This document shows positions 6,794 to 15,700 of a stretch of DNA of 17,819 nucleotides, piece after piece. The notes beneath the pieces are model-generated. The model made no database searches. It worked only from the letters and a program-made list of their open reading frames with translations, and was not told where the DNA came from. The first letter of the stretch is position 1; each line of letters starts with the position of its first letter. The translations under genes and the position numbers were made by a program. The stretch comes from Pseudomonadota bacterium. Its GTDB lineage: Bacteria > Pseudomonadota > Gammaproteobacteria > Burkholderiales > Rhodocyclaceae. The stretch is from positions 1-17,819 of the forward strand of contig JAUPVD010000475.1 of NCBI GenBank assembly GCA_030917225.1. Reading direction: 5' to 3'.

Positions 6794-7774
6794 TCAGGCG
6801 CCAGCCCAGCCCTTGTACCAGGTAACGAATTTCCCGATCCCGTCCTTGAGCGAGGTCTTCGGCGAAAAACCGACCCAGGCTTGCAGTTGGGCGGTGTCGG
6901 CGAAGGTCGCCAGCACATCGCCGGGCTGCATCGGCTTGAACGCCTTGATCGCCTCGCGACCGAGCGCCTGCTCCAGCGTCTCGATGAATTCGAGCAGCGC
7001 CACCGGCTCGTGGTTGCCGATGTTGAAGACGCGGTGGGCGGCGTGCGGCGCGGCGGCCTCCGGCGTCGCCGGCTTGTCGAGGACACGGATGATGCCTTCG
7101 ACGATGTCGTCGATGTAGGTGAAATCGCGGCGCAACTGGCCGTGGTTGAAGACTTCGATCGACTTGCCGGCGAGGATGGCGCGGGCAAAACTGAAATAGG
7201 CCATGTCCGGCCGACCCCAGGGACCATAGACGGTGAAGAAGCGCAGACCGGTTGCGGGAATGCCGTAGAGGTGGCTGTAGGCATGCGCCATCAGCTCGTT
7301 GGCTTTCTTGGTCGCAGCGTAGAGGCTGACCGGGCGGTCGACGCTGTCGTCTTCGGCGAAGGGCATCTTCTCATTGCCGCCGTAGACGCTGGAACTGGAG
7401 GCATAGACCAGGTGCGCGACCGGGTTGTGGCGGCAGGCTTCGAGGATGTTGAGGAATCCGCCCAAGTTGCTGTCGGCGTAGGCCTGCGGATTGGTGATCG
7501 AATAACGGACACCGGCCTGCGCCGCCAGATGCACGACACGCTGCGCCTTCTCCTTGGCGAAGAGTTCGGCCAGACCGTCGCGGTCGGCGATGTCGAGGCG
7601 AACGAAGCGGAAGTTCGGCTGCGGCGTCAGTTGCGCCAGCCGGGCTTCCTTCAGCGCCACTTCGTAGTAGTCATTGAGGTTATCGATGCCGACCACCTCG
7701 TCGCCACGCGCCAGCAAACGCTGGCAGACGTGCATGCCGATGAAGCCGGCGGCGCCGGTGACTAATACTTTCAT
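6794..7774 (-). CDS. UDP-glucuronate 4-epimerase (NAD-dependent, SDR family)
   Basis: 326 aa. It carries the NAD-binding GAAGFIG near residues 7-13, the catalytic S126-S128 and Y152-x3-K156, and the RRDFTYIDDIVEG block. The C-terminal sequence (FNIGNHEPVALLEFIETLE, then QPGDVLATFADT) is that of the CapI/LpsL group, which converts UDP-glucuronate to UDP-galacturonate in the cytoplasm. A broader UDP-sugar epimerase role cannot be excluded. The ATG is preceded by a weak GAGG. The upstream neighbour is UDP-glucose 6-dehydrogenase, whose product is this enzyme's substrate; a palindrome-bounded element separates the two. Confidence 0.93.
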   Translation of the reverse strand: MKVLVTGAAGFIGMHVCQRLLARGDEVVGIDNLNDYYEVALKEARLAQLTPQPNFRFVRLDIADRDGLAELFAKEKAQRVVHLAAQAGVRYSITNPQAYADSNLGGFLNILEACRHNPVAHLVYASSSSVYGGNEKMPFAEDDSVDRPVSLYAATKKANELMAHAYSHLYGIPATGLRFFTVYGPWGRPDMAYFSFARAILAGKSIEVFNHGQLRRDFTYIDDIVEGIIRVLDKPATPEAAAPHAAHRVFNIGNHEPVALLEFIETLEQALGREAIKAFKPMQPGDVLATFADTAQLQAWVGFSPKTSLKDGIGKFVTWYKGWAGA

Positions 7775-7791
7775 CTTAAAACCTCAATTCA

Positions 7792-7911
7792 AACCACGGC
7801 GACACAGCGAAGACGGCGAAAAACAATAAGTTGCGTCGTATTGACGAACCTCCCAACGGGTGGGCTGCGAAAACCATCAATACCGAGATTTTTTGCTGTG
7901 TCGCCGTGGTT
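7792..7911. repeat. 120-bp element bounded by perfect 17-bp inverted repeats
   Basis: AACCACGGCGACACAGC (7792-7808) and GCTGTGTCGCCGTGGTT (7895-7911) are exact inverted repeats, with further pairing inward allowing G-T pairs. The inner 86 bp has no coding potential but contains smaller dyads, such as CCTCCC-AAC-GGGTGG with one mismatch. The left arm continues as a roughly 9-bp periodic motif (GGCGA, AGCGA, GGCGA). It fills most of the gap between the dehydrogenase and epimerase genes. It could be a dispersed non-autonomous element or a structured RNA between two operon genes; no convincing target-site duplication is seen. Confidence 0.65.
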
Positions 7912-7928
7912 AACTGCTTTTTCCAGAC

Positions 7929-9260
7929 TCATGGCTGGCGGCGGCCGATCGGGTAGTAGTCAAGGCCGGCCGCTTGCGGCTGCTCGGGCGAATACAGGTT
8001 GCGGCCGTCGAAAATGACCGGCGACTTGAGCGCGGCCTTCACCGCATCGAAGTCCGGACTGCGGAACTCCTTCCACTCAGTGACGATGATCAGCGCATCG
8101 GCGCCGGTCAGCGCGGCCATCGGATTGGCTGCGTAGGCGCTGCGCGCGTCGTCGCCGACTCTGCGCTGCGCCTCGCGCATCGCTTCCGGGTCGTAAGCGG
8201 CGACCGTCGCACCGGCAGCGAGCAGGTCGGCGACCAGTTCGCGGCTCGGCGCCTCGCGCATGTCGTCGGTATTCGGCTTGAAGGCCAGCCCCCATAGTGC
8301 GAAGCGGCGGCCAGCAAGATCAGCGCCGAAGCGCGCCTTGACCTTCGCCGTCAGCACATGTTTCTGCGCCTGGTTGGCGGCCTCAACCGCAGACAGCACC
8401 TGCATCGCGATGCCGGCATCGTCGTGCGCAGTGCGGATCAGTGCCTTGACGTCCTTGGGGAAGCAGGAGCCGCCGTAACCGCAGCCGGGGTAGAGGAAGT
8501 GGTAGCCAATGCGCGGGTCGGCACCGATGCCCTGGCGCACCATCTCGATGTCGGCGCCAAGTTTTTCGGCGAGGTTGGCCAGTTCGTTCATGAAGCTGAT
8601 GCGCGTCGCCAGCATGGCGTTGGCGGCGTACTTGATCAGCTCGGCACTCTTTACGTCGGTGACGATCAGGCGTTCGTGGTTGCGCTGGAACGGCGCGTAG
8701 AGCGCGCGCATGAGCTGGATGGCCCGTTCGTCCTCGGCGCCGACGACAATGCGGTCGGGACGCATGAAGTCTTCGACGGCAGCACCCTGCTTGAGGAATT
8801 CCGGGTTGGAAACGACGCTGAACCCAATCTCGGAACCGCGCTGCTTCAGCTCGTCGGCAACGGCCGCCCGGACCTTGTCGGCGGTACCGACCGGCACCGT
8901 GCTCTTGTCGACGATCAGCTTGTAATCCGTCATCCGCTTGCCGATATTGCGGGCAGCGGCGAGCACGTATTGCAGGTCGGCCGAACCGTCCTCGTCCGGC
9001 GGCGTGCCGACGGCGATGAACTGGATGGTGCCGTGCTGCGCGGCCAGATCGATATCGAGGGTGAAGCGCAGGCGACCGGCCGCGACATTACGCCGGACCA
9101 TCTCCGGCAGACCCGGCTCGAAGATCGGAATGCCGCCCTCGTTGAGAATGCGGATCTTCTCGGGATCGACATCCAGGCACAGCACGTCGTTGCCGACATC
9201 AGCCAGACAGGCACCGGTGACGAGGCCAACATAGCCCGTACCTACTACAGTGATCTTCAT
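7929..9260 (-). CDS. ugd: UDP-glucose 6-dehydrogenase
   Basis: 443 aa. It oxidises UDP-glucose to UDP-glucuronate with two NAD+ in the cytoplasm. The N-terminal [14 protein letters not shown] (7-20) binds NAD; K210 and the catalytic cysteine C266 in [10 protein letters not shown] are both present; the C-terminal UDP-binding domain follows ([17 protein letters not shown]). The length is normal for the bacterial enzyme. The start at MKITVVG was chosen for the family N-terminus and a GGGAG ribosome binding site; the frame is open 38 codons further up but that part is arginine-rich and overlaps the preceding gene. It lies 16 bp after the ArnT-like gene, so it is in the same operon. It feeds the epimerase downstream. 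Confidence 0.97.
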   Translation of the reverse strand: MKITVVGTGYVGLVTGACLADVGNDVLCLDVDPEKIRILNEGGIPIFEPGLPEMVRRNVAAGRLRFTLDIDLAAQHGTIQFIAVGTPPDEDGSADLQYVLAAARNIGKRMTDYKLIVDKSTVPVGTADKVRAAVADELKQRGSEIGFSVVSNPEFLKQGAAVEDFMRPDRIVVGAEDERAIQLMRALYAPFQRNHERLIVTDVKSAELIKYAANAMLATRISFMNELANLAEKLGADIEMVRQGIGADPRIGYHFLYPGCGYGGSCFPKDVKALIRTAHDDAGIAMQVLSAVEAANQAQKHVLTAKVKARFGADLAGRRFALWGLAFKPNTDDMREAPSRELVADLLAAGATVAAYDPEAMREAQRRVGDDARSAYAANPMAALTGADALIIVTEWKEFRSPDFDAVKAALKSPVIFDGRNLYSPEQPQAAGLDYYPIGRRQP

Positions 9261-9276
9261 GTTTGCTCCCAGTCTT

Positions 9277-10899
9277 CTACTGCTTCTTGTCTTCCGCAGG
9301 CGGCAGCAGCGATATCGCCACCGGTGCCTCCAACAACGCCGCGACACCACCAATGTATCGATGCACGGCGACAACGGACAAACCTTGCAAACGCTTGTCG
9401 TTCTTCAGATAGAGCACGGCCAGCGCATCCGGGTGCGCCGTCAGCCATCCGGCCATTTTTTTGTCATTCTCGAATGCCACCAGCGGCTGACGCAGGCGGC
9501 CAGCGAAATGGAACTGGTCGTGATAAAAATCGCCATTCGCAACCACTCTTCCCGCCTCCTGCGCCTGGCGAATTGCGCCGGCAAACGGCCTGACATCGTA
9601 GTCAGCGTGGAAGGCGCTGGTCAGCGAAAGTTGCAGCAGAGCAGCAAATATAACGCCGACAACGGTCAGCGCCGGCAGCTGTCGGGTACTGCGACGCGCC
9701 CAATACCAGAGCGCTGGCATCACCGCAATCAACACCAGCGCCGGCCAGAATAACGGCAGTTCGGCAAGTGAATTCTTCGGGAGAGTAACGCGGCCCAGCG
9801 CCAGGGCAGACAAGCCGGCACCTACCAGCACGGCAAGAAACGCCGGCAGCCAAAGACTACCGCGAACGCTACCAGCGAGTGCCCGCGCCGAGAGCAGTGC
9901 GAAGGCCGGGAAGATCGGGATCAGGTAATGCATCTGCTTGCCGCTGATCAGCGAGAAGGCAACAAAGACCGGCAGCATCCAGGCCAGACAAAACCGCGCA
10001 CCACGATCCAGCCCCTGCCTCGCCAGATCGCGGTAAGCGCGCCACAAGCCAGGCCAGACCAGCCACGGGAAGAACATGATCGGCAGTAGCGGCAGATACC
10101 ACCACAAGGGGCGCTTATGCGCAAACGACTGCACCATGCGGTCAGCCGTCTGTCCCCAGAAGATCGCCCGTTGGTACTCCTCTCCCCCGGCAAAACCGGC
10201 CGGGATCGCCCAAGCCAGCGCAATTGCTGCACCAAGCAAGACGGCGCCGACAACACCCGCCGCCCAACGTTTCCACGCCAGCCCCGGGTTCCACCAGGGT
10301 GCCAGCACGGCTACTGGCAAGGTATGCAGCAGGATCACCGGCCCCTTGGCCAGCACCCCCAGACCGATGGCCAGACCGAGTAGTGCGAATCCCTTCAGTG
10401 CTCGACCCTCGGCGGCAGTAAGGATGCCGTGCAGGCCAAGTAACGTAAAGCAGGCCAGCATCACGTCGAACATTGCCGACGTGGAGAAGAAAATCCATAG
10501 CAGAGAGCTCGCCAGAATCAGTACGGCTCGCCCACCCAGTCCTGCGTGTTTCGGCCACAAGCGATGTGCCAGACCCATGGTGAAAAACAGGCCGGCAGCC
10601 GAGAACAACGGCGATACCAGACGCGGCCACCACTCGCTGACGCCGAAAACAGCCCAACCGATCTGGTACAGCCACATCATCAACGGCGGCTTGTGGCTAT
10701 AGGGGGCGCCGTTCTTGTAAGGCACCAGCCAGTCACCGCGCAGCCACATCTCCCAGGCGACACTGATGTAGCGCGTCTCGTCGATCGGTGTCATCGGTCT
10801 GGCGAAGATTGCCACGCCAGTCAGCAGGGCGAGCAGGCCAAGTGCCAGCAGCAACATGCTGTGTTCGCTGGAGATTCCTTTTGTTTCCTCAATGTTCAT
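9277..10899 (-). CDS. ArnT-like (GT83/PMT superfamily) membrane glycosyltransferase
   Basis: 540 aa with about a dozen hydrophobic segments. After the first membrane helix (15-33) comes [14 protein letters not shown] with the acidic D40-E41 pair, then [18 protein letters not shown] (55-72), the arrangement seen in ArnT and related lipid A glycosyltransferases. These use a polyprenyl-phosphate sugar as donor and act on the periplasmic face of the inner membrane. In this setting, with UDP-glucuronate and UDP-galacturonate enzymes but no aminoarabinose genes (arnA, arnB, arnD), the transferred sugar may be galacturonate, as in rhizobial Rgt proteins; that is inference. The start overlaps the upstream gene by ATGA, showing coupling. 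The C-terminal soluble domain after the last helix is present. Confidence 0.9.
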   Translation of the reverse strand: MNIEETKGISSEHSMLLLALGLLALLTGVAIFARPMTPIDETRYISVAWEMWLRGDWLVPYKNGAPYSHKPPLMMWLYQIGWAVFGVSEWWPRLVSPLFSAAGLFFTMGLAHRLWPKHAGLGGRAVLILASSLLWIFFSTSAMFDVMLACFTLLGLHGILTAAEGRALKGFALLGLAIGLGVLAKGPVILLHTLPVAVLAPWWNPGLAWKRWAAGVVGAVLLGAAIALAWAIPAGFAGGEEYQRAIFWGQTADRMVQSFAHKRPLWWYLPLLPIMFFPWLVWPGLWRAYRDLARQGLDRGARFCLAWMLPVFVAFSLISGKQMHYLIPIFPAFALLSARALAGSVRGSLWLPAFLAVLVGAGLSALALGRVTLPKNSLAELPLFWPALVLIAVMPALWYWARRSTRQLPALTVVGVIFAALLQLSLTSAFHADYDVRPFAGAIRQAQEAGRVVANGDFYHDQFHFAGRLRQPLVAFENDKKMAGWLTAHPDALAVLYLKNDKRLQGLSVVAVHRYIGGVAALLEAPVAISLLPPAEDKKQ

Positions 10900-11591
10900 G
10901 GACGCTGGGATTCCCCAAGTGCTGCGTCGACCGACTCATCAATACTCAATCCGTGACGATGGCGATGATAGAGATAGGCACCAAGCACTCCGGAGATGAG
11001 GAAAAGCACGATGGCCATGCCGACCTTGAGCGTTGCAGCCACATTGATGCCGCTGCCGACCAACGCAAATACCAGCGTCTGCGGCAAGTAGCCGACGAAG
11101 GAAGCGGAAAGAAACGGGACGGGACGGATGCTAGAAATACCCGCTGCAAGATTAGTCAGCACGTTGCTGCCGACCGGCAGCAAGCGGATCAGCAAGGTCA
11201 TCGAGAACGGGTGATCATGGATGAAGGCATCGAAACGCTTCGCTCTAGCACCAAGACGTGCGCTCAGCAAACCCTTGCCGAAGAGTCGCGCGTAAACGAA
11301 GGTCAGTATGCAGCCGAGCAGAGCCGCCAGGGCACCGAAAAGCGTGCCAAGAACCAGGCTGAAGGCATAGCCGGCGAGAAAGGCGATGATCTGGCGCGGC
11401 AGGCCGATGGCGGTAAACAGCGCCCCCATGGCCAGGAAAAGCAACTCGCCTTCGATGCCATGGTCGCGAATGTGATTGTCGATCCAGGCTTCGTTGATAC
11501 TGTTGCCAAGATCGCTTGTCTTGAAGAAATAGCCGAACAGCGCCAGGCTGACGATCAATCCCAGTCCCTTGAGCAGGACGCGCGGATTCAT
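10896..11591 (-). CDS. VTT-domain (TVP38/TMEM64, DedA-like) membrane protein
   Basis: 231 aa with an N-terminal helix (7-25), a central helical hairpin rich in small residues (about 48-100), the LLIRLLPVGSNVLTNLAAG motif, and two C-terminal helices. This is the VTT (SNARE-associated) domain of the TVP38/TMEM64 group. Members of the wider DedA superfamily have been linked to flipping or recycling polyprenyl phosphate and phospholipids. Lying between a polyprenyl-phosphate glycosyltransferase and an ArnT-like enzyme, it may handle the lipid carrier, which is inference. It overlaps the GT2 stop by one base (TGATG) and the next start by four bases, so all three are tightly coupled. Confidence 0.88.
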   Translation of the reverse strand: MNPRVLLKGLGLIVSLALFGYFFKTSDLGNSINEAWIDNHIRDHGIEGELLFLAMGALFTAIGLPRQIIAFLAGYAFSLVLGTLFGALAALLGCILTFVYARLFGKGLLSARLGARAKRFDAFIHDHPFSMTLLIRLLPVGSNVLTNLAAGISSIRPVPFLSASFVGYLPQTLVFALVGSGINVAATLKVGMAIVLFLISGVLGAYLYHRHRHGLSIDESVDAALGESQRP

Positions 11592-12340
11592 CAGAGATCC
11601 GAGCCGGGCTCAATCTGCGGTAGACGCACCCGGCGCTGCAGCCAGGCGACACCGAAGAGGTCAACGATACCAACCCACAACCTGTTGTGAAGTCCGTATT
11701 TCGACGTACCGCGTTCACGGGAGCGGTGGTTGACCGGCACCGAAACGACCGCGCCGCCGCCACGGATCACCAGCGCCGGCAGGAAACGGTGGATGTGATC
11801 GAAGTTCGGCAGGCGCAAAAAGGTCTCGCGCGCGAAAACCTTGAGGCCACAGCCGGTATCTGGCGTATTGTCCTTGAGCATGCGAGAACGGACGCCATTG
11901 GCAACCTTCGACGACAAGCGGCGCAGGAAAGTGTCGTTACGCCGGGTTCGCCAACCAGCCAGCAGTTCCAGATTATCCGGCTGCTCCGGTTCGGAAAGCT
12001 TGGCCAGCAAAGCCGGGATATCGGCAGGATCGTTCTGCCCGTCACCGTCCAGCGTGGCAATCCATTCGTAGCGCGCAGCACGCACGCCCGTGGTTACCGC
12101 CTGGCTTTGCCCACAGGACGCACGATGACGAATGGCGCGCAGCATCGGGAGTTCGGTCTTAAGTCCGTCAAGAACTGTCTGCGTCTGGTCAGTGCTGCCA
12201 TCATTGACGTAAATGATTTCAAATTCGGCAGTGCCGGATAGCGCCGCGACAATTTCGCGCACTAGCGGCTCAACGTTGTCCTGTTCATTCTTGACCGGAA
12301 CGACAACGGACAAACGACCGCAATAGGCATATTTGGGCAT
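11591..12340 (-). CDS. GT2 family glycosyltransferase, polyprenyl-phosphate sugar synthase-like
   Basis: 249 aa GT-A fold enzyme. SVVVPVKNEQDNV (11-23) starts the nucleotide-sugar domain, VNDGSTD is at 45-51, and LDGDGQNDP (97-105) contains the metal-binding acidic motif; DTGCGLKVF follows. This pattern matches dolichol/undecaprenyl-phosphate glycosyltransferases (DPM1, ArnC, RgtE type). Unlike ArnC there are no C-terminal membrane helices, so it resembles the short DPM1-like form, probably bound to the inner face of the membrane. It is the first gene of the six-gene run; the 101 bp before it could hold the operon promoter. The predicted role is to load a sugar, perhaps galacturonate, on undecaprenyl phosphate for the ArnT-like enzyme. 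Confidence 0.92.
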   Translation of the reverse strand: MPKYAYCGRLSVVVPVKNEQDNVEPLVREIVAALSGTAEFEIIYVNDGSTDQTQTVLDGLKTELPMLRAIRHRASCGQSQAVTTGVRAARYEWIATLDGDGQNDPADIPALLAKLSEPEQPDNLELLAGWRTRRNDTFLRRLSSKVANGVRSRMLKDNTPDTGCGLKVFARETFLRLPNFDHIHRFLPALVIRGGGAVVSVPVNHRSRERGTSKYGLHNRLWVGIVDLFGVAWLQRRVRLPQIEPGSDL

Positions 12341-12359
12341 GTTGAACCTGTGACAGCAG

Positions 12360-12387
12360 AGTTTAGGTAGTGCCGACTAGGCCGCAA
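12360..12387 (-). promoter_or_regulatory. Weak candidate promoter for the glycosyltransferase operon
   Basis: On the minus strand TTGCGG (12382-12387) and TAAACT (12360-12365) are 16 bp apart, 20 bp before the start codon of the GT2 gene. The same GTTTTGCGGC decamer occurs again at 12400-12409, a direct repeat with a 19-bp period that could be a regulator site. This is the only promoter-like pair I see in the 12341-12441 gap, and it is poor. No clear terminator for mnmE is seen there either. Confidence 0.2.
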
Positions 12388-12441
12388 AACAGCCGGGCAG
12401 CCGCAAAACCCCGTATTTTATTGCATTGGCTACGCACACCG

Positions 12442-13803
12442 CTATTTTCCGATGCAGAAACGCCCGAATATCTCACCTAAAAGATCATCGGCAGTAAATT
12501 CGCCAGTGATTCGGTTCAATGACTGCTGCGCTAGGCGCATTTCTTCGGCAAAAAGCTCCAGGCGGGGCAATTGGGCTTCCGCTATTTCCAGATGCGTCCG
12601 CGCCTCGGAGAGTGCTTCGAGATGCCGTTCGCGGGCGATGAAGACATCTTCGGCCGGGTGCCAGCCTGCAACAGCCAGCAACTCCTGCTTCAGCAACTGA
12701 ATCCCCTGCCCTGCTTTCGCCGACAGCGCGACGCTGACCCCCCCCTCGTCCTCACGCCGCTCGGGCAGGCGGCCGGTGAGATCAATCTTGTTCTCGACGG
12801 TTATGCGCCGAATACCCGCAGGCAGGCGTTCGAGGATCGCCTGTTCGGCGACACCGACACCATGCTGCGCATCGGTCAGCAGAAGCAGAACGTCGGCGCG
12901 CTCTATCTCGCGCCAGGTACGCTCTATGCCAATTTTCTCGACTTCGTCCTCGGTCTCGCGCAGCCCCGCGGTGTCGATGATGTAGAGCGGTATGCCTTCG
13001 ATCTGAATGCTGCTTTTCAACGCGTCGCGCGTCGTTCCGGCAACCGGTGTGACGATGGCGAGGTCATCTCCGGCCAGGCAGTTCAGCAGGCTGGATTTTC
13101 CGACATTGGGCTGACCGGCAAGCACGACGTGCAGCCCCCCTTGCAGCAACCTGCCTTGCTGGGCTCTGTCGAAAACTACAGCCAGCCTGTCACGCAGCCG
13201 ACCGAGGCGACCAAAAGCGTCAGCCGACTTCAGGAAGTCGATTTCTTCGTCGGGAAAATCCAGCGTGGCTTCGGTTAGCGCACGCAGCTCGACCAACTGG
13301 TCGGTAAGTGTATGGATTTCCTTGGAGAACTCGCCTTGCAGGGAGCGCACTGCGGAACGTGCGGCACTCGCCGTGGCTGCGTCGATCAGATCGGCAACGG
13401 CTTCGGCCTGAGCCAGATCGAGCTTGTCGTTCTCGAAGGCGCGGCGCGTAAACTCGCCAGGTTCGGCAAGACGGGCGCCAAGTTGAAGGCAGCGATTGAG
13501 CAGCAACTGCATGACCACAGGTCCACCGTGCCCCTGCAGTTCGAGGACATCGTCACCGGTAAAGGAATGTGGTGCCGGAAAATGGAGGACGAGGCCGCTG
13601 TCGATGCTGCGGCCGTCCTCATCACGAAATTCGGCAAGCGTGGCATGGCGCGGACGGGGTTGCGTCCCGGTCAGGGCCTGCGCGAGAGGAAGCAAATCCG
13701 TGCCCGAGACGCGGACGACACCGATGCCTCCGCGGCCCGGCGCCGTCGCAATCGCAGCGATCGGCTGGGCTGGCTTAGCTGGCTTAAGCTTTTTTGCCGC
13801 CAC
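12442..13803 (-). CDS. mnmE: tRNA uridine-5-carboxymethylaminomethyl(34) synthesis GTPase
   Basis: 453 aa, the usual MnmE length. With MnmG it modifies U34 in the wobble position of several tRNAs in the cytoplasm. The N-terminal folate-binding domain begins [20 protein letters not shown]. The G domain has G1 GQPNVGKSS (230-238), G2 GTTRD (256-260), G3 DTAG (277-280) and G4 NKID (338-341). The protein ends in the hallmark FCIGK with catalytic C450. The only available start is GTG 13803, which overlaps the end of yidC by 20 bp and adds a lysine/proline-rich stretch of about 13 residues before the family's usual beginning. It is the last gene of the rpmH operon. Confidence 0.97.
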   Translation of the reverse strand: MAAKKLKPAKPAQPIAAIATAPGRGGIGVVRVSGTDLLPLAQALTGTQPRPRHATLAEFRDEDGRSIDSGLVLHFPAPHSFTGDDVLELQGHGGPVVMQLLLNRCLQLGARLAEPGEFTRRAFENDKLDLAQAEAVADLIDAATASAARSAVRSLQGEFSKEIHTLTDQLVELRALTEATLDFPDEEIDFLKSADAFGRLGRLRDRLAVVFDRAQQGRLLQGGLHVVLAGQPNVGKSSLLNCLAGDDLAIVTPVAGTTRDALKSSIQIEGIPLYIIDTAGLRETEDEVEKIGIERTWREIERADVLLLLTDAQHGVGVAEQAILERLPAGIRRITVENKIDLTGRLPERREDEGGVSVALSAKAGQGIQLLKQELLAVAGWHPAEDVFIARERHLEALSEARTHLEIAEAQLPRLELFAEEMRLAQQSLNRITGEFTADDLLGEIFGRFCIGK

Positions 13804-15463
13804 CCTCGATCATCCGTGTGATCTGCCATTGCTGGGCGATCGACAGGATGTTGTTAACCACCCAATAGAGCACCAGACCGGACGGAAACCAGAAGAACAT
13901 CACGCCGAAGATGAAGGGCATGGCCATCATCACCTTGGCCTGGATCGGATCAGGCGGCACCGGATTGAGCTTGGTCTGGACGATCATTGAAACAACCATG
14001 ATCACCGGCAGCACATAGTACGGGTCGGCGGAAGAAAGGTCGGTGATCCACAGCAGCCACGGCGCATCGCGCATTTCAACAGCACCGAGCAGCACCCAGT
14101 AGAGGGCGATGAATACCGGAATCTGCACCAGAATTGGCAGGCAGCCACCCAGCGGGTTGATCTTCTCGGTCTGGTAAAGCTTCATCATTTCCTGGTTCAG
14201 GCGCTGGCGATCATCACCATAGCGCTCTTTCAACTGCTGAAGCCGCGGAGTCACCAGACGCATCTTGGCCATGGACTTGTAGCTCGCTGCCGACAGCGGG
14301 AAGAAGATCGCCTTGATGCCGATAGTCAGAAAAATGATGGCCCAACCCCAGTTGCCGACCAAGCCATGAATCGCCTGCAGCACCCAGAAGATGGGGGCTG
14401 CAACGACCGTCAGCCAGCCGTAATCGACGACAAGATCCAGGCCTTCGGCCAGTTTCTTCAGTGTCGCCTGTTCCTGCGGTCCGGCGTAAAGTGTCACTGA
14501 TTGAGCGCCCTTGGCACCCGGGGCAATCTGTTCCAGTGGCAGGATCACGCCAGCTGCGGAAACTTGCGCCCCCCCATTGCCGCCTTCAACCTTGCGCGCG
14601 TAGAACTCCCGCTTGTCCTTGCCCTGCGGGACCCAGGCTGACACGAAATAGTGTTGCACCATCGCCAGCCAGCCGTTATCGGCGGTTTTGGCGAACTTGG
14701 CCTTGTCCTTGGCGATGTCGGCGAAATCGATCTTCTGATACTTCTCGGCATCGGTAAAGACCGCCGGCCCGGTGAAGGTCGACACCATGGCGTTTTCGCC
14801 TGCCGGCGCCACATCGTCGCGCTGGAACTGGTAATAGGCGTGCGTAGCAAGCGGTTGGGCCGTGGTATTGGCAATTTCGTAGGCAACATCGATCAGATAG
14901 CTGCCACGGCTGAAGGTATAGATCTTCGCGACCCTGGCGCCATTGCTTGCCGTTGCTTCAAGCCGCAGTTGCAGCTTGTCGTCCTTGCCACCATCCTTGG
15001 CCATTTCGCGTGGACCTGTGACAACGCTGAAAACCGTGCGGTGATTTGGCAGGCCTTCGCCAATCAACCCGGTCTGGGCAACATAGCGATGCTTCGGATC
15101 GAAAAGCGTGAAGGTCTTCTTCTTGTCTTCCGCGGCAGTGTAGCGGTTCAGCTCGAGACGGGTCAGATCGCCGCCCAACGTGGAGATGTCGGCGGTGTAG
15201 AGATCGGTCTTGATGGTGATCGTCTCGCCTGCGCCAGCCGCCGGGGCAGCGGCGCCCGTCGGGGCTGCCGGCGCATTGGCAATGGCGGGGGCTGGAACGG
15301 CAGCACTTGCCTGCAGATTCGTCGTGGGCTGTGGCGTCGAGACGCTATTCTGGGCAGCTACCTGCGTCGGCGGCTTGGGCTGGCTGTATTTTTGCCAGGC
15401 ATCCCACAACATGACCAGCGAGAAGGAGAAGATCATCAGGAGAATGATGCGTCGGTTGTCCAT
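13784..15463 (-). CDS. yidC: Membrane protein insertase YidC (Oxa1/Alb3 family)
   Basis: 559 aa, typical for the Gram-negative form. It inserts and folds inner-membrane proteins alone or with SecYEG. The N-terminal helix (about 5-22) is followed by an alanine/proline-rich linker (about 30-78), a large periplasmic domain, and the conserved C-terminal five-helix core. That core includes the cytoplasmic hairpin ([18 protein letters not shown]), the [20 protein letters not shown] segment and the [12 protein letters not shown] helix. It ends with a basic tail GGGKKA. It starts 24 bp after yidD, with AGGGC as a weak ribosome binding site, and overlaps mnmE at its 3' end. Confidence 0.98.
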   Translation of the reverse strand: MDNRRIILLMIFSFSLVMLWDAWQKYSQPKPPTQVAAQNSVSTPQPTTNLQASAAVPAPAIANAPAAPTGAAAPAAGAGETITIKTDLYTADISTLGGDLTRLELNRYTAAEDKKKTFTLFDPKHRYVAQTGLIGEGLPNHRTVFSVVTGPREMAKDGGKDDKLQLRLEATASNGARVAKIYTFSRGSYLIDVAYEIANTTAQPLATHAYYQFQRDDVAPAGENAMVSTFTGPAVFTDAEKYQKIDFADIAKDKAKFAKTADNGWLAMVQHYFVSAWVPQGKDKREFYARKVEGGNGGAQVSAAGVILPLEQIAPGAKGAQSVTLYAGPQEQATLKKLAEGLDLVVDYGWLTVVAAPIFWVLQAIHGLVGNWGWAIIFLTIGIKAIFFPLSAASYKSMAKMRLVTPRLQQLKERYGDDRQRLNQEMMKLYQTEKINPLGGCLPILVQIPVFIALYWVLLGAVEMRDAPWLLWITDLSSADPYYVLPVIMVVSMIVQTKLNPVPPDPIQAKVMMAMPFIFGVMFFWFPSGLVLYWVVNNILSIAQQWQITRMIEGGGKKA

Positions 15464-15487
15464 GCACAGCCCTAGTATTCTTGGTTA

Positions 15488-15697
15488 TTACGGTACGGGA
15501 TCGTAGCCGCCTGGATGCCAGGGGTGGCAACGCGAAATGCGCTTCACCCCCAACCTGAATCCCTTCCAGGCCCCGTGTTTCTGGATGGCTTCGGTGGTGT
15601 ATTCGGAGCAGCTGGGGTAAAACCGGCAGCGACTCCCCAACAGCGGGCTGATCGCATACCGATAAAACCGGATAAGCAGAATCAGCAATTGTTTCAT
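15488..15697 (-). CDS. yidD: Membrane protein insertion efficiency factor YidD
   Basis: 69 aa. It shows the family block [20 protein letters not shown], then [15 protein letters not shown], and a C-terminal [14 protein letters not shown], including the conserved cysteines. YidD is a small inner-membrane-associated protein that helps YidC-dependent insertion; its mechanism is poorly defined. It begins 3 bp after the rnpA stop, consistent with coupled translation, and precedes yidC in the standard order. Confidence 0.96.
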   Translation of the reverse strand: MKQLLILLIRFYRYAISPLLGSRCRFYPSCSEYTTEAIQKHGAWKGFRLGVKRISRCHPWHPGGYDPVP

Positions 15698-15700
15698 TTT

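Noticed and set aside
6629..7765. A 378-codon open frame on the plus strand across the epimerase gene
   Set aside because: Antisense to an unmistakable epimerase; no domain in the translation.
7792..7911. Insertion sequence or CRISPR interpretation of the inverted-repeat element
   Set aside because: There is no transposase frame, no clear target duplication and only one pair of arms; it is not a repeat-spacer array.
8358..9593. A 411-codon open frame on the plus strand across ugd and the next gene
   Set aside because: Antisense to two recognised genes and spans their junction; the composition is that of a shadow frame.
10788..11690. A 300-codon open frame on the plus strand across the VTT gene
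   Set aside because: Antisense to a membrane protein with overlapping neighbours; glutamine/arginine-rich shadow.
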